Source: Clostridiales bacterium 1_7_47FAA
Lineage (GTDB): Bacteria; Bacillota; Clostridia; Lachnospirales; Lachnospiraceae
Assembly: GCA_000155435.1 (NCBI GenBank)
Contig: DS990265.1
Span: 61,945 to 125,944, forward strand
Length of the DNA stretch: 64,000 nucleotides
Direction of reading: 5' to 3'
Shown here: piece after piece, positions 26,706 through 36,160 of the stretch
How the letters are laid out: the number at the start of each line of letters is the position of its first letter
How positions within the stretch are numbered: the stretch's first letter is position 1
Position numbers and translations under genes: made by a program
Notes under the pieces: model-generated
The model's input: only the letters and a program-made list of their open reading frames with translations
Databases searched by the model: none
Told to the model about the DNA's origin: nothing

Positions 26706-28142
26706 TCAGTCTTTCTGCACTATCTCTATATAAGCCAGGGACTGGTCAGCCGGCCCCTGGACCGGAAGTCCCTTTTTCATGTATTCCATTATCACATCAA
26801 GGGAACGCCTGCTGATCCACTCCCCCGGGGCCACAATGGGAATCCCCGGCGGATAGATATATACGAATTCCCCGGAAATGCTCCCGGCACAGTCTTCAAG
26901 CCTTACTTTCCTGTGTTTTCCGTCCATGGCATCTGCAATGGTCATGGCCGTATCGCTGCGCATACTGTATACATTGCTTATCCCGGACTTTGCTGGACCC
27001 GTCCTGTTGTCTATCTCCATCAGCGCATCCCCCAGACGCCTTAACCCCTCCGAACGGTCCATAGGGGTTGTTATGGCGGTTACATAGTCCGCCCCGCACA
27101 TCTCCATCTCCAGGTGGTATTCCCGTCTGAGGATGCTGTCCAGGTCCGCCCCGGTAAGGCTGCTATCTCTGGTTGAAATCACAATCTTGGATACATCCAG
27201 ATCATGGATTCCATACTGTCCTATGATATCCGTATCCACAAGACGCAGGCGCCCCATCCCCCGCAGCCGTTCCCTCAACTTCATGATTTCCCCGCGGTAC
27301 GGCTCCATATCCATATGTTCCATCTGGTATATGCTGTTCTCAATGCTGGCCATGAACACATAGGAGGGGCTGCTGCTCTGCACCATGTGTACATACCGGT
27401 CAATCCGCTCCCTGTCCCCATAGCATCCCTGGTCTGGGCGGTTGTTCCTGATGTGCAGAAGGGCTGTCTGGGTCAGGCTTGGCATGGTCTTATGCACGCT
27501 CTGGATGACCACATCCGCGCCCAGGTCCAAGGCGGACACAGGGAACATTTCCCCAAAACGGAAATGCGCGCCATGGGCCTCGTCCACAATCAGCGGAAGC
27601 CCCGCCCCGTGGACCACCTCTGCAATCCCCTTAATGTCCGACACCACGCCGTCGTACGTGGGGGACACGATAAGCACTGCCTGGGTATCCATGTACCGTT
27701 TCAGCATCATATCCACATCCGACGGAAGGACTCCGCCCTGTATCCCCAATCCGTCTATCTCCTGTGGATAAACATAGGAAGCCTTAAGCTGGTTCAGGCA
27801 GATTCCATGATACACGGATTTGTGGCCGTTCCTGCTGACCAGGATACGCCCTCCCCGGGGCACGGCCCCGCATACGGCGGAGAGGATCCCGCTGCTGCTT
27901 CCATTGACAAGGTAGTATGTCTGGTCGGCTCCGTATACCTGTGCTGCCCAGTCCATGGAGGATTGAAGGATGCCTTCCGGGTGATGGAGATTGTCAAAGC
28001 CGTCTATCTCCGTTATGTCCACCGTGAACGGGTCCGGGAATCCCATGTCCCCTGTCCGCTTATGTCCGGGCATGTGGAATGGATACATATCCGACCTTGC
28101 ATATTCTTTAAGCTTGTGAATCAGTAAATCCTGCTGTCTCAT
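26706..28142 (-). CDS. Orn/Lys/Arg decarboxylase (PLP, fold type I)
   Basis: Pyridoxal-phosphate decarboxylase of a basic amino acid, making a polyamine or cadaverine. The 478 residues include PFHMPGHKRT near the start, VDEAHGAHFRF and the PLP lysine in SVHKTMPSLTQTALLH (about residue 225). It matches the short SpeA/YaaO group without the N-terminal wing domain. Substrate among Arg, Lys and Orn is not decidable here. The kinase-like gene follows after four bases and is probably co-transcribed. Confidence 0.9.
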   Translation of the reverse strand: MRQQDLLIHKLKEYARSDMYPFHMPGHKRTGDMGFPDPFTVDITEIDGFDNLHHPEGILQSSMDWAAQVYGADQTYYLVNGSSSGILSAVCGAVPRGGRILVSRNGHKSVYHGICLNQLKASYVYPQEIDGLGIQGGVLPSDVDMMLKRYMDTQAVLIVSPTYDGVVSDIKGIAEVVHGAGLPLIVDEAHGAHFRFGEMFPVSALDLGADVVIQSVHKTMPSLTQTALLHIRNNRPDQGCYGDRERIDRYVHMVQSSSPSYVFMASIENSIYQMEHMDMEPYRGEIMKLRERLRGMGRLRLVDTDIIGQYGIHDLDVSKIVISTRDSSLTGADLDSILRREYHLEMEMCGADYVTAITTPMDRSEGLRRLGDALMEIDNRTGPAKSGISNVYSMRSDTAMTIADAMDGKHRKVRLEDCAGSISGEFVYIYPPGIPIVAPGEWISRRSLDVIMEYMKKGLPVQGPADQSLAYIEIVQKD

Positions 28143-28223
28143 TTTTATATGGCTCCTGTTCCATGGCAGGTAAATGGCGGATTTTATGCATTTCCCTGAA
28201 GAATCGTTGTTGTTTTGTTTTTC

Positions 28224-28252
28224 ATAGTACTACAGAAACCTTGCCGAATCAA
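28224..28252 (-). promoter_or_regulatory. Promoter of the decarboxylase operon
   Basis: TTGATT (28247-28252) and TACTAT (28224-28229) on the minus strand are 17 bases apart and lie about 80 bases before the decarboxylase start. Confidence 0.65.
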
Positions 28253-28304
28253 GCATCATACACGGTTAAGGGCCTGTTTGGACATTCCTCCCTGTCCTTC
28301 GGAC

Positions 28305-29336
28305 CTATGGGAACTCCAACAGGATTTTGGGATACCGGTTCTCTTGTGCCAGACGGAACGCATCTTCCGCCTCATCTAACCTGCATACATGGACCAGCGG
28401 CTCCAATATCAGATTGTCCATGATATTCTTAATCCTGGGCAGCATGTAGGCGGAACGGTAAAACGGGATGATGGCGGCCTCCTTCAGGTAAAGTTCAGCA
28501 ATCGTCACCGGAAGCAGCTTGGTCAGTCCATAGGTACCTGAGAAAAGCAGCGTTCCCTGGCGGGCCAGCATCTTTGGGGCCAATGCCAGAAGACGGTAGT
28601 CAGAAGATACCTCTATGACAATATCATAACCAAGCATATCCGGTATGATGGAAACGGCCGACGGAATGATGTCATTTAATGGATCCACCGCCAGCTCCGC
28701 TCCCAGTTTCAATGCCAGCTCCCGGTTCTTTTCACTGTAGTCAAATAAGGTAATATGGGTTGCCCCCCGCATTTTTGCCAGCTGCAATATGATTAGGCCC
28801 AGGGCGGACGCTCCCTGTATCAAGGTTTTATTACCCACCCTGAGGTTAGAGCGGTCAATGGCGTGCAGCGCATTGCCGATTGTATCAGAAAGGCAGCCGC
28901 ACTGCAAGGAAATCCGGTCAGGCAGCTTGATAAGCTGGCTTGCGCTCCAGACAATGTACTCCGACATGGTTCCCGACGCCATTTTTATATTATAGCAGTG
29001 GTTTTCCTTTGCATCCATACAGTAAAAACATGTGCCGCAGAATTTGTAGATGGTCCCGGTCACCCTGGTGCCTTGGGAAAAACCGTTTTCCACGGCAGCC
29101 GGGCCGGCATCCACCACCACACCCGAGAACTCATGTCCAATCGTGCCAACAGGGGACGACCACAAAAGCCGGTTTAAATCCTGCTTAAAAAAGGAGATGT
29201 CCTCCATGTTGATGGCGCTGTAGGCCACTTTGATTTTAACATCGTCGGGTTTTGATATCTGCGGTTCCTTTACATCTGCAATTATAAGTTTCCCTGGTTC
29301 GGTTAATTTAATCTGCTTCAATCTTTTATCCCCCAC
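28305..29336 (-). CDS. Zinc-type medium-chain dehydrogenase/reductase
   Basis: NAD(P)-dependent dehydrogenase of 343 residues. The structural-zinc cysteines Cys100, 103, 106 and 114 (CGTCFYCMDAKENHC) and the GHEFSG loop (67-72) are intact, and the Rossmann segment ALGLIILQLA follows. But the catalytic-zinc cysteine expected near residue 40 (usually CGICGSD) is absent: the segment reads SAINMEDISFF. So either the chemistry does not use catalytic zinc or a different ligand replaces it. Its start overlaps the upstream AraC-type regulator by 19 bases, so they are co-translated. Confidence 0.87.
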   Translation of the reverse strand: MGDKRLKQIKLTEPGKLIIADVKEPQISKPDDVKIKVAYSAINMEDISFFKQDLNRLLWSSPVGTIGHEFSGVVVDAGPAAVENGFSQGTRVTGTIYKFCGTCFYCMDAKENHCYNIKMASGTMSEYIVWSASQLIKLPDRISLQCGCLSDTIGNALHAIDRSNLRVGNKTLIQGASALGLIILQLAKMRGATHITLFDYSEKNRELALKLGAELAVDPLNDIIPSAVSIIPDMLGYDIVIEVSSDYRLLALAPKMLARQGTLLFSGTYGLTKLLPVTIAELYLKEAAIIPFYRSAYMLPRIKNIMDNLILEPLVHVCRLDEAEDAFRLAQENRYPKILLEFP

Positions 29337-30745
29337 TGCCTGATTTCCGTGGCTTTATATTCGGATACGGTCTTTCCTGTACTCTTCTTAAACAGCTGGC
29401 TGAAGTAGTGGTAATCCGTAAAGCCTGAGTCCAGGGCAATGGATGATATCTTACCCGCAGGTTTCAGGTTTAATAGAAGCACAGCTGTTTTGATACGGAT
29501 ATGGTTAATATAATCCGAAAACTTATATATGAATTTATTTTTAAAAAGGTAACTGATATATGTCTCCGATGTGCTGCAGTACTCAGCTGCCTTTTTAAGC
29601 GATATGTTTTCATGATAGTGGGCAGCAATATATATCAGTGATTTTAATAAGATGGGGTTGGCATCCTTAAGGGCCGGACCGCATTTCTTTCTCAGGTATA
29701 AAAACTGCATGGAAATACAGCGGGCCTCCTCCTCCAGGGATTCATATACCATAAAAAGGCTGTCATCCGGTATACCGGATATGGCAGAAAGGGACAGGTA
29801 CAGAGCTGCCAGGGATGCGTGTACTTTCCCGCAGGAAATGGTATCGAAACTGGCTTTTAAATCTGATTTATAATAATTCCCTATGGTGCTATACAGGATG
29901 TCCGGATGATTCACAAAAAGAGAATACGTATTTTCCACCAGATGGGGTAAATCCGGCCGGGCCGGCTGGACCTTAGGTGTAAACGTGCGGATATCAATCT
30001 TCTTCTGCTCAGCACAAAAGTAGCTGAGTTCATAAGCGCCCGTAATCAGGGCGGCCTGCCTTGTGGCATCGGATGCCTGGCCGCAGACGGCATCTAAGAT
30101 TAAAAAGGTTACATGGGCATTGGCATTCTGTATGTACAAATTCTGGATTTCCTGAAGCATATTGTCAAATGATGCGTCCGGGGCATATCCGCTTAGTGAT
30201 TTTATAAGCACGTGATTCCCCTTGGGATATATTTCATTTGTACAGTATTGGTTCAAAATCGTCTTCAATTCATCCATGAACTGCCGGCTGTCAATGAATT
30301 GGACCGTTATGTCCGGCTTTGGTATGATGATCCGGTATTGCCCGGAGGTATCAGAGGACGCGTGGACGGCAGCAGGCTTTTCTATCACAAACCGCGCTTT
30401 CCTTAGAAGAGCTGGGAATGTATCCGTGTACAGCTGGTGGAAGGTCATGTAATCCAGTATGGCAGGGGAATATGTTTTATTATGTATCTCATTTTCAGGG
30501 AGGATGATAAGAAACTTTGCGCCGGCATAATAAGAATAACAAAGGTCGATATATTCAGGAAAAGGGATGCTGGTCAGGGCGGCGTTTAAGATAACCAGAT
30601 CCGGCTTAAAGGTCCTGTAAAGCTCTAACCCCAGGGCAGGATTATATTCGGTCCCAACGCTGTCAAAGACAAACCCCATATCGCATATCCGTTTCCATAT
30701 CTTATCATGATGGTCATAAGTTGTTGTGAGAATTAACAATTTCAT
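29318..30745 (-). CDS. AraC-family regulator with degenerate receiver domain
   Basis: 475 residues, start at 30745 after GGAGGGTATGAAGAG. The first 115 residues have the receiver fold (FKPDLVILNAAL aligns with the PDVVFLDIRMP strand), but Asn54 stands where the phosphorylated Asp should be and the N-terminal acidic pair is missing, so it cannot be phosphorylated in the usual way. The C-terminus is a double AraC helix-turn-helix (SGFTDYHYFSQLFKKSTGKT). Divergent from the hexulose-phosphate operon, which it probably controls. Confidence 0.88.
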   Translation of the reverse strand: MKLLILTTTYDHHDKIWKRICDMGFVFDSVGTEYNPALGLELYRTFKPDLVILNAALTSIPFPEYIDLCYSYYAGAKFLIILPENEIHNKTYSPAILDYMTFHQLYTDTFPALLRKARFVIEKPAAVHASSDTSGQYRIIIPKPDITVQFIDSRQFMDELKTILNQYCTNEIYPKGNHVLIKSLSGYAPDASFDNMLQEIQNLYIQNANAHVTFLILDAVCGQASDATRQAALITGAYELSYFCAEQKKIDIRTFTPKVQPARPDLPHLVENTYSLFVNHPDILYSTIGNYYKSDLKASFDTISCGKVHASLAALYLSLSAISGIPDDSLFMVYESLEEEARCISMQFLYLRKKCGPALKDANPILLKSLIYIAAHYHENISLKKAAEYCSTSETYISYLFKNKFIYKFSDYINHIRIKTAVLLLNLKPAGKISSIALDSGFTDYHYFSQLFKKSTGKTVSEYKATEIRQWGIKD

Positions 30746-30770
30746 CTCTTCATACCCTCCATTTCTATTC

Positions 30771-30800
30771 ATTATATAATAGATAATTAAATATAGTCAA
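30771..30800 (-). promoter_or_regulatory. Promoter of the AraC-type regulator and dehydrogenase
   Basis: TTGACT (30795-30800), 18 bases, TATAAT (30771-30776) on the minus strand, about 30 bases before the regulator's start codon. Strong and probably constitutive. Confidence 0.7.
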
Positions 30801-30817
30801 CATAGTTTAATATTTTA

Positions 30818-30911
30818 TGTCATAAAAAAGAAACATGACAAGAAATTAAATATGGCAGGAAGCAAACCTTTATGCACCGTCATGTTTCCCCCTGATTTTC
30901 AATGCTATAAT
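30818..30911 (+). promoter_or_regulatory. Regulated promoter of the hexulose-phosphate operon
   Basis: The -10 is an extended TGCTATAAT (30903-30911) with a poor -35. GTCATGTTTC is present twice in opposite orientation: on the plus strand at 30879-30888, exactly over the -35 position, and on the minus strand at 30839-30830. A third half lies in the perfect repeat TGTCAT-N11-ATGACA (30818-30840). This is what an AraC activator binding next to RNA polymerase would look like. Confidence 0.6.
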
Positions 30912-30942
30912 CAGTACACAAACAAAGCAAAGGAGTGGAATC

Positions 30943-31575
30943 ATGAAACTACAATTAGCATTGGATGCAATTACGTTAGAGGATGCTGTCCGCATCGTAA
31001 AGCAGGTAAGCAGTGAATTGGATATCGTAGAATTAGGAACCCCGTTTACATGGACACATCCCATTGAGACAATCGGAATGTTTAAAAGGGAGTTTCCCCA
31101 TAATCTGATTTTGGCGGATTACAAGATCATGGATGGCGGGGAATATTGCGCGGGCCTGGCATATGATGCGGGAGCCGATATCACCACCGTATCAGCGCGT
31201 ACCCTTGACATCACAATCCAGGGTGCAGTAAAGGCAGCCCGTGACAGGGGCAGATTAATCCTTGCTGACATGATGGGCGTGCCCTCAGAAGAGATGGCTT
31301 CAAGGGCCAGGGAGGTTGAGGCCCTGGGGGTTGATTACATCTGTATCCACAGAGGCCTGGGGGTTAAGGACAGTCCGCTGGAAAATTTAAAGATATTAAA
31401 GGAAACCGTCACACAGTCCCAGATAGCCATAGCCGGCGGAATCGACCTGGATACCTTGAGGGAGATTGTCCCCCTTAAACCGGACCTTGTGATTGTGGGC
31501 AGTGCAATCATCCGCGCTGAAAATCCTCTTTTGATGGCAAGGACCATGCGGAACATAATGAAGGAGGCTGAATAA
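30943..31575 (+). CDS. hxlA: 3-hexulose-6-phosphate synthase-family protein
   Basis: Orotidine-decarboxylase-superfamily barrel of 210 residues. LALDAITLEDAV, ILADYKIMDGG and LADMMGV carry the acidic residues that bind magnesium and the enediolate in HPS and in 3-keto-L-gulonate-6-P decarboxylase. HPS joins formaldehyde to ribulose 5-phosphate (or the reverse). The pairing with a hexuloisomerase one base downstream supports the HPS activity; the decarboxylase group is the alternative. Ribosome site AAAGGAGTGG. Confidence 0.85.
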   Translation: MKLQLALDAITLEDAVRIVKQVSSELDIVELGTPFTWTHPIETIGMFKREFPHNLILADYKIMDGGEYCAGLAYDAGADITTVSARTLDITIQGAVKAARDRGRLILADMMGVPSEEMASRAREVEALGVDYICIHRGLGVKDSPLENLKILKETVTQSQIAIAGGIDLDTLREIVPLKPDLVIVGSAIIRAENPLLMARTMRNIMKEAE

Positions 31576-31576
31576 C

Positions 31577-32155
31577 ATGGATGCTGTTTTATATGCGCAG
31601 TCGGCCTGTGATGAAATCAAGTCATTGATAGCCACTGTCAACCAGGAAGATACCGGGAATCTTGAGAAAATGATTAACAGGGCCGGCAGGATTTTCATAG
31701 CGGGCGCGGGAAGAAGCCTGCTGTCCATGAAATTCTTTGCCATGAGGCTGATGCACACCAACCACCAGACCTATCTGGTGGGGGAGGTCTGTACGCCAAG
31801 TATCCATGAAGGCGACCTGCTGATCATCGGTTCCGGATCCGGTTCTACCAAAGGCATGATGGCAATTGCCCAAAAGGCAAAAAGCATGGGAGCCAATGTT
31901 GCCCTTATCACCATGAACCGCAGCGGAAGCATAGCCGGATTGTCTGACTGCATTGTTGAATTCAAAGGCAGCCTGCCTGAAGGGGCTGAAACTGCGGAAG
32001 AACGCCCGGATGACGCATATATCCATGTCCGGCCGTCCGGCAATGTCTTTGAACCGGCAATGTTGATTTTATTGGACAGCATTGTATGCAGCCTGATGGT
32101 CAAGGGACATATGGGAATGAAGATTGTGCGGTATAACCACGCGAATTTAGAATAG
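31577..32155 (+). CDS. hxlB: 6-phospho-3-hexuloisomerase-family SIS protein
   Basis: SIS-domain sugar-phosphate isomerase of 192 residues, with GAGRSLLSMKFFAMRLMH and IIGSGSGSTKGM, the phosphosugar-binding serines of the PHI family. Interconverts 3-hexulose 6-phosphate and fructose 6-phosphate in the ribulose-monophosphate route. Its start is one base after the hxlA stop. Confidence 0.88.
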   Translation: MDAVLYAQSACDEIKSLIATVNQEDTGNLEKMINRAGRIFIAGAGRSLLSMKFFAMRLMHTNHQTYLVGEVCTPSIHEGDLLIIGSGSGSTKGMMAIAQKAKSMGANVALITMNRSGSIAGLSDCIVEFKGSLPEGAETAEERPDDAYIHVRPSGNVFEPAMLILLDSIVCSLMVKGHMGMKIVRYNHANLE

Positions 32156-32172
32156 AGGAGGAAATCACAGAT

Positions 32173-32583
32173 ATGTTAAAACACGGTATTATCAATGCAG
32201 ATATTAAGTACCTTATGGCAAGCCTTGGACACAGGGACCGGATTGCCATAACGGATGCCGGCTATAACGTCCCTTCCGGCATCCCCAAAATAGATATTGC
32301 GTTCCTCCCCGGCATGCCTGAACTGCTGCCCATACTGGACGGGGTCCTGGATGAGATTGCGGTTGAACAGGTTGTTCTGGCCGAGGAGATAAAGTCAATG
32401 TCCCCAAAGCTTCATGAGGAATACAGGAAGCGTTTCCCTGAAAAAAAAATATGCTACATACCTCATTCTGAGTTTGACGAAGTAATCAAGGACGTGAAAG
32501 GAGTCATACGGACCGGACAATATGGACTCCACGCACCGAATATCATCCTTCAGGCAGGATGCACATACGACAGTGAGGAGTGA
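32173..32583 (+). CDS. rbsD: RbsD/FucU-family sugar mutarotase
   Basis: 136 residues, close to RbsD: MLKHGIINADIKYLMASLGH opening with His4, ITDAGYNVP and the C-terminal FHAPNI-like YGLHAPNIIL. Converts pyranose and furanose/beta forms of a sugar before phosphorylation. In ribose operons it partners ribokinase, here a PfkB kinase four bases downstream. Confidence 0.9.
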   Translation: MLKHGIINADIKYLMASLGHRDRIAITDAGYNVPSGIPKIDIAFLPGMPELLPILDGVLDEIAVEQVVLAEEIKSMSPKLHEEYRKRFPEKKICYIPHSEFDEVIKDVKGVIRTGQYGLHAPNIILQAGCTYDSEE

Positions 32584-32587
32584 TCAT

Positions 32588-33571
32588 ATGCTGGATGTTC
32601 TGACAATCGGTGACCTGATGATTGATTTTACGTCTTTAGGGACCAATGAAGCCGGGAAGCTGGTTTTTGAACGGAATCCAGGGGGTGCTCCGGCCAATGT
32701 GGCTTCCCAGGTGGCAAGACTGGGCGGAAGCAGCGGTTTTATCGGTTCCGTGGGACAGGACGAGCATGGCCTTTATCTGATTGAAACCATGAAGAAGCTG
32801 GGCATTGATGTTTCCTGCCTCAGGATAAGCGATAAGGAAGCCACAAGGATTACGTTCGTCTATCTGAACCAGGGAAATGACCGTTACTTTTCAAATTACC
32901 AGTCCCCGCGTGCGGACCGTGACCTTCCGGAGGACGAACGGTATTACAGGCAGGCGGACAACTGCCGGATCCTGCACTTTGCATCAACCTCCCAATTCGG
33001 GGAACCCATTGCGGCAACGTCATCCAAACTCATGGCATATGCCAGGAAACAGAATAAGCTGATATCCTATGATCCCAACTGGAATGAAGTCTGCGGATAT
33101 GATGAGGGGCAGAAAAAAATCATGACGGACACCTTTAAAAAGGTTGATATCCTGAAGATATCCAGGGAAGAGTATTCCTACTTCATCGGAGACATGGATA
33201 TAAGGGAAGGCGCCGCACAGATCATCAGCCAGGGGGTCAGGCTTCTGGCCATCACCATGGGGGCCGGGGGATGTTATTACCGGACAAGGGAGCTTGAAGG
33301 TTATCAGCCGTCCTACCAGGTAGCCGTAAGGGATACCACTGGATCCGGTGATTCCTTCATGGGGGCATTGCTTTATCAGATTGCAGGAAAAGAAAAGGCA
33401 ATTGAGGATTTAAAACAGCAGGAACTGGATGATATCATACGTTTTTCCAATGCATGCGGCTCCACCTGCGCAACAAAGACCGGTTCCCTGACAGTCATGC
33501 CCGGGCTGCCGGAGGTAACATGGACCATGGGACATACAGGGCTGTATCAGATGGATATACAATGTATTTAA
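32588..33571 (+). CDS. PfkB-family sugar kinase
   Basis: Ribokinase/fructokinase-like, 327 residues from the ATG at 32588 (GAGGAGTGATCAT precedes it). Motif 1 is NPGGAPANVASQVARLGG (38-55) and the ATP/anion-hole motif is RDTTGSGDSFMGALLY with the catalytic Asp. Likely phosphorylates the imported sugar; fructokinase-like rather than ribokinase from the N-terminal motif, but not certain. Confidence 0.9.
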   Translation: MLDVLTIGDLMIDFTSLGTNEAGKLVFERNPGGAPANVASQVARLGGSSGFIGSVGQDEHGLYLIETMKKLGIDVSCLRISDKEATRITFVYLNQGNDRYFSNYQSPRADRDLPEDERYYRQADNCRILHFASTSQFGEPIAATSSKLMAYARKQNKLISYDPNWNEVCGYDEGQKKIMTDTFKKVDILKISREEYSYFIGDMDIREGAAQIISQGVRLLAITMGAGGCYYRTRELEGYQPSYQVAVRDTTGSGDSFMGALLYQIAGKEKAIEDLKQQELDDIIRFSNACGSTCATKTGSLTVMPGLPEVTWTMGHTGLYQMDIQCI

Positions 33572-33591
33572 TTACAGGAGAGGGTGAATCT

Positions 33592-34608
33592 ATGAAAAGA
33601 CTGGCAGTATTAATATTATCAGGAATCATGGCGGCGGGGGCTTTGACAGGGTGTACCATGAATTCTTCATTGGTAAAGACTGAAACAACGCAGGTTAAGG
33701 ATGACAGTGAAAAAAAGATTGCATTTATCATTCCAACAAACAATTTCGACTATTTTGTATATATTGGGGCAATGGCCAGGAAGACCGCGGAAGAAAACAA
33801 GGTCCAGATAGATTGTTGGGATGCTGCCTTTGATTTTACAAAGGTTGCTGATTTTGTGGACCTGGCGGCCGTACAGGGTTACGATGCCATCGTTGTGGCC
33901 AATGGCGATAATTCTGCCGAACCAGCCATCAAGGAAGCTGCCGCCAAGGGAATCCCGCTCATCAACTATGATTCGGCGCTGGCCGGGGATTTTTATGCAC
34001 AGATCATGAGCAGCAATAAGCAGATGGGAAAAATGATTGGGGATTATGCCGTCCAGCTGATTACAGAGGCTGATAAGGCGGAAACCGTCCGGGTAATCAT
34101 ATCCGGAATGCCGTCTTCCCCGTCGGATGTGGACCGGGAGGCGGGAATCCGGGAGGCACTATCTGTTTTAGGGGATAAGGTTGAAATTGAGACGGTATTC
34201 CCATCCGGCACAAACAACTCTGAAAATGTACAGTCCCTGTGGGATGACCTGTTGATTTCAAAAACAGCCGGAACCGTGGATTATATTTTCTGCACCAACT
34301 CCGGCTCTTCCCTGGGCGTCCTGTCCTCTGTACTGTCAGCAGGAAGGAATGAAATCGGGATTTTCGGTATTGACGACGAGGACGGGCAGATAAGTGCGCT
34401 GCAGGATCCATCGAATCCATACCTGGCAACCGTGGGACAGGACCCGTTCAGCATTGGCAAAAAGAGTGTTGAATGTGCAATCAAAGCCATGAATGGAGAA
34501 AGGTCAGGATTGATTACCGTTGATGCGTCCCTTTATACAAAGGAGAATGTATCAGAGGTCCTGAAGGAAAAACAGGCGCTGAAAGAAGAACTCAATGCTT
34601 ATAAATAA
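33592..34608 (+). CDS. Ribose-type sugar-binding lipoprotein
   Basis: 338 residues from 33592. Signal peptide with lipobox LTGC (about residue 20), then the periplasmic-binding-protein fold type I with IAFIIPTNNFDYFVYIG and GIPLINYDSA. Solute capture for the adjacent ATPase and permease. The ligand may be a hexulose, pentose or other sugar. Confidence 0.9.
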   Translation: MKRLAVLILSGIMAAGALTGCTMNSSLVKTETTQVKDDSEKKIAFIIPTNNFDYFVYIGAMARKTAEENKVQIDCWDAAFDFTKVADFVDLAAVQGYDAIVVANGDNSAEPAIKEAAAKGIPLINYDSALAGDFYAQIMSSNKQMGKMIGDYAVQLITEADKAETVRVIISGMPSSPSDVDREAGIREALSVLGDKVEIETVFPSGTNNSENVQSLWDDLLISKTAGTVDYIFCTNSGSSLGVLSSVLSAGRNEIGIFGIDDEDGQISALQDPSNPYLATVGQDPFSIGKKSVECAIKAMNGERSGLITVDASLYTKENVSEVLKEKQALKEELNAYK

Positions 34609-34636
34609 TGAATCGGTTGAACGGGATGGTGATGAT

Positions 34637-36160
34637 ATGAACGAACCGATCATACAGGTGGAAGGCATCTGCAAGTCATTTTCCACTGTAAAAGTACTGG
34701 AAAACATAAGTTTTTCCATCAGGCCCGGGCAGGTGCTGGCGCTGATTGGGGAAAATGGCGCCGGCAAGAGCACATTATGTAAAATCATTGCCGGAAGCTA
34801 TACCCCGGACCAGGGCAGGATTCGGATTGGGGATAAATGGTATCCTAACCTTACGATTGAAGAGGCAAAAAAACTGGGGATAAAAATGGTCCACCAGGAG
34901 CTGCTGATCCTTCCCAAACTAAGCATTATGGAAAATATCTTTGTGGGCAACGAACTGGTTAAAAATGGTCTGATCGACAAAAAGCAGATGTATATACGGG
35001 CAAAAGAACTTTTAAGGCAGGTGGGCCTGGATGCGGATCCGCGTACCCTGGTTAAGGATATTGACATTGCCGCCAGGCAGCTGGTTGAAATCGCCAGGGC
35101 AATCAGTACAAAGGCCAGCCTAATCATATTGGATGAGCCTACCTCCTCCCTGTCAGAAACAGAGATTGCCAAATTATTTACCATTGTGGACAAGATAAAG
35201 AAAACAGGAGTATCCTTTATCTTCATCTCCCACCGTCTGCAGGAAATCCTGGAACTATCCGACGTCATACAGGTCATGAAAGACGGCGGACTGGTAGCAG
35301 AGTTGGATCCGCAAAAAACCACGGAAGAAGAAATCGTCCGCAACATGGTCGGGAGAAGCTATAACAATTACTATAACAGGAACAGACAATGCTTCGGAGA
35401 AGAGATATTGCGGCTTGAAAATGTCACCGGATATCACAGGGAAGGCCAGATCATCAGCGCGTATACGCCCCAAAATATAAGTTTCTCCCTGAATAAAGGC
35501 GAGGTCCTGGGCCTGTCCGGCCTGGTAGGGGCCGGAAGGACAGAAGTCATCAAGCTTCTGTTCGGCGTAGACAGGCTTAAAACAGGCAAAGTATATTTTG
35601 AACATAAAGAAGTAAAAATCCACGAACCGGGAACCGCCATAAAGATGGGCATGGCCTGGCTTACGGAGGACAGGAAGGGGTCCGGGCTGATACTGAAGTT
35701 TTCAGTGAAAAGCAACACGGCAATCACTTTACTGGACCGTTTAAAAAAGGGAATGTTCATCGACACAAAAAAAGAAAACAGTATAACAGATGACTACATC
35801 GGCAGGCTGAACATCAAGACCACGGGCAGGAATCAGAAGGTTGTATATCTTTCAGGTGGAAACCAGCAAAAGGTGGTGCTGGCCAAATGGCTGGCCAGGG
35901 AACCCAAGGTCCTTATTTTAGATGAACCTACCAGAGGCATTGACGTGGGGGCTAAAGTAGAGATATATAAGATGATAAACGACCTGACTGCCCAGGGTAT
36001 GGCAATCATACTTATATCATCTGAACTTCCTGAACTGATGGGAATGAGCGACCGGGTACTTGTGATGTATGAAGGACATATAACCGGGGAATTTTCCAGG
36101 GACGAGTTATCAGAAGAGGCCATTATGAGATGTGGAACAGGAGGCAGGAAACAGATATGA
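34637..36160 (+). CDS. Sugar ABC importer ATPase with two domains (RbsA type)
   Basis: 507 residues with two nucleotide-binding domains. The first has Walker A GENGAGKSTL and a diverged signature; the second has a GLVGAGRTEV loop with signature YLSGGNQQKVVLAKWL and Walker B LILDEPTRG. Start placed at ATG 34637; a longer frame to 34595 overlaps the binding protein by 14 bases and has no ribosome site. Confidence 0.9.
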   Translation: MNEPIIQVEGICKSFSTVKVLENISFSIRPGQVLALIGENGAGKSTLCKIIAGSYTPDQGRIRIGDKWYPNLTIEEAKKLGIKMVHQELLILPKLSIMENIFVGNELVKNGLIDKKQMYIRAKELLRQVGLDADPRTLVKDIDIAARQLVEIARAISTKASLIILDEPTSSLSETEIAKLFTIVDKIKKTGVSFIFISHRLQEILELSDVIQVMKDGGLVAELDPQKTTEEEIVRNMVGRSYNNYYNRNRQCFGEEILRLENVTGYHREGQIISAYTPQNISFSLNKGEVLGLSGLVGAGRTEVIKLLFGVDRLKTGKVYFEHKEVKIHEPGTAIKMGMAWLTEDRKGSGLILKFSVKSNTAITLLDRLKKGMFIDTKKENSITDDYIGRLNIKTTGRNQKVVYLSGGNQQKVVLAKWLAREPKVLILDEPTRGIDVGAKVEIYKMINDLTAQGMAIILISSELPELMGMSDRVLVMYEGHITGEFSRDELSEEAIMRCGTGGRKQI

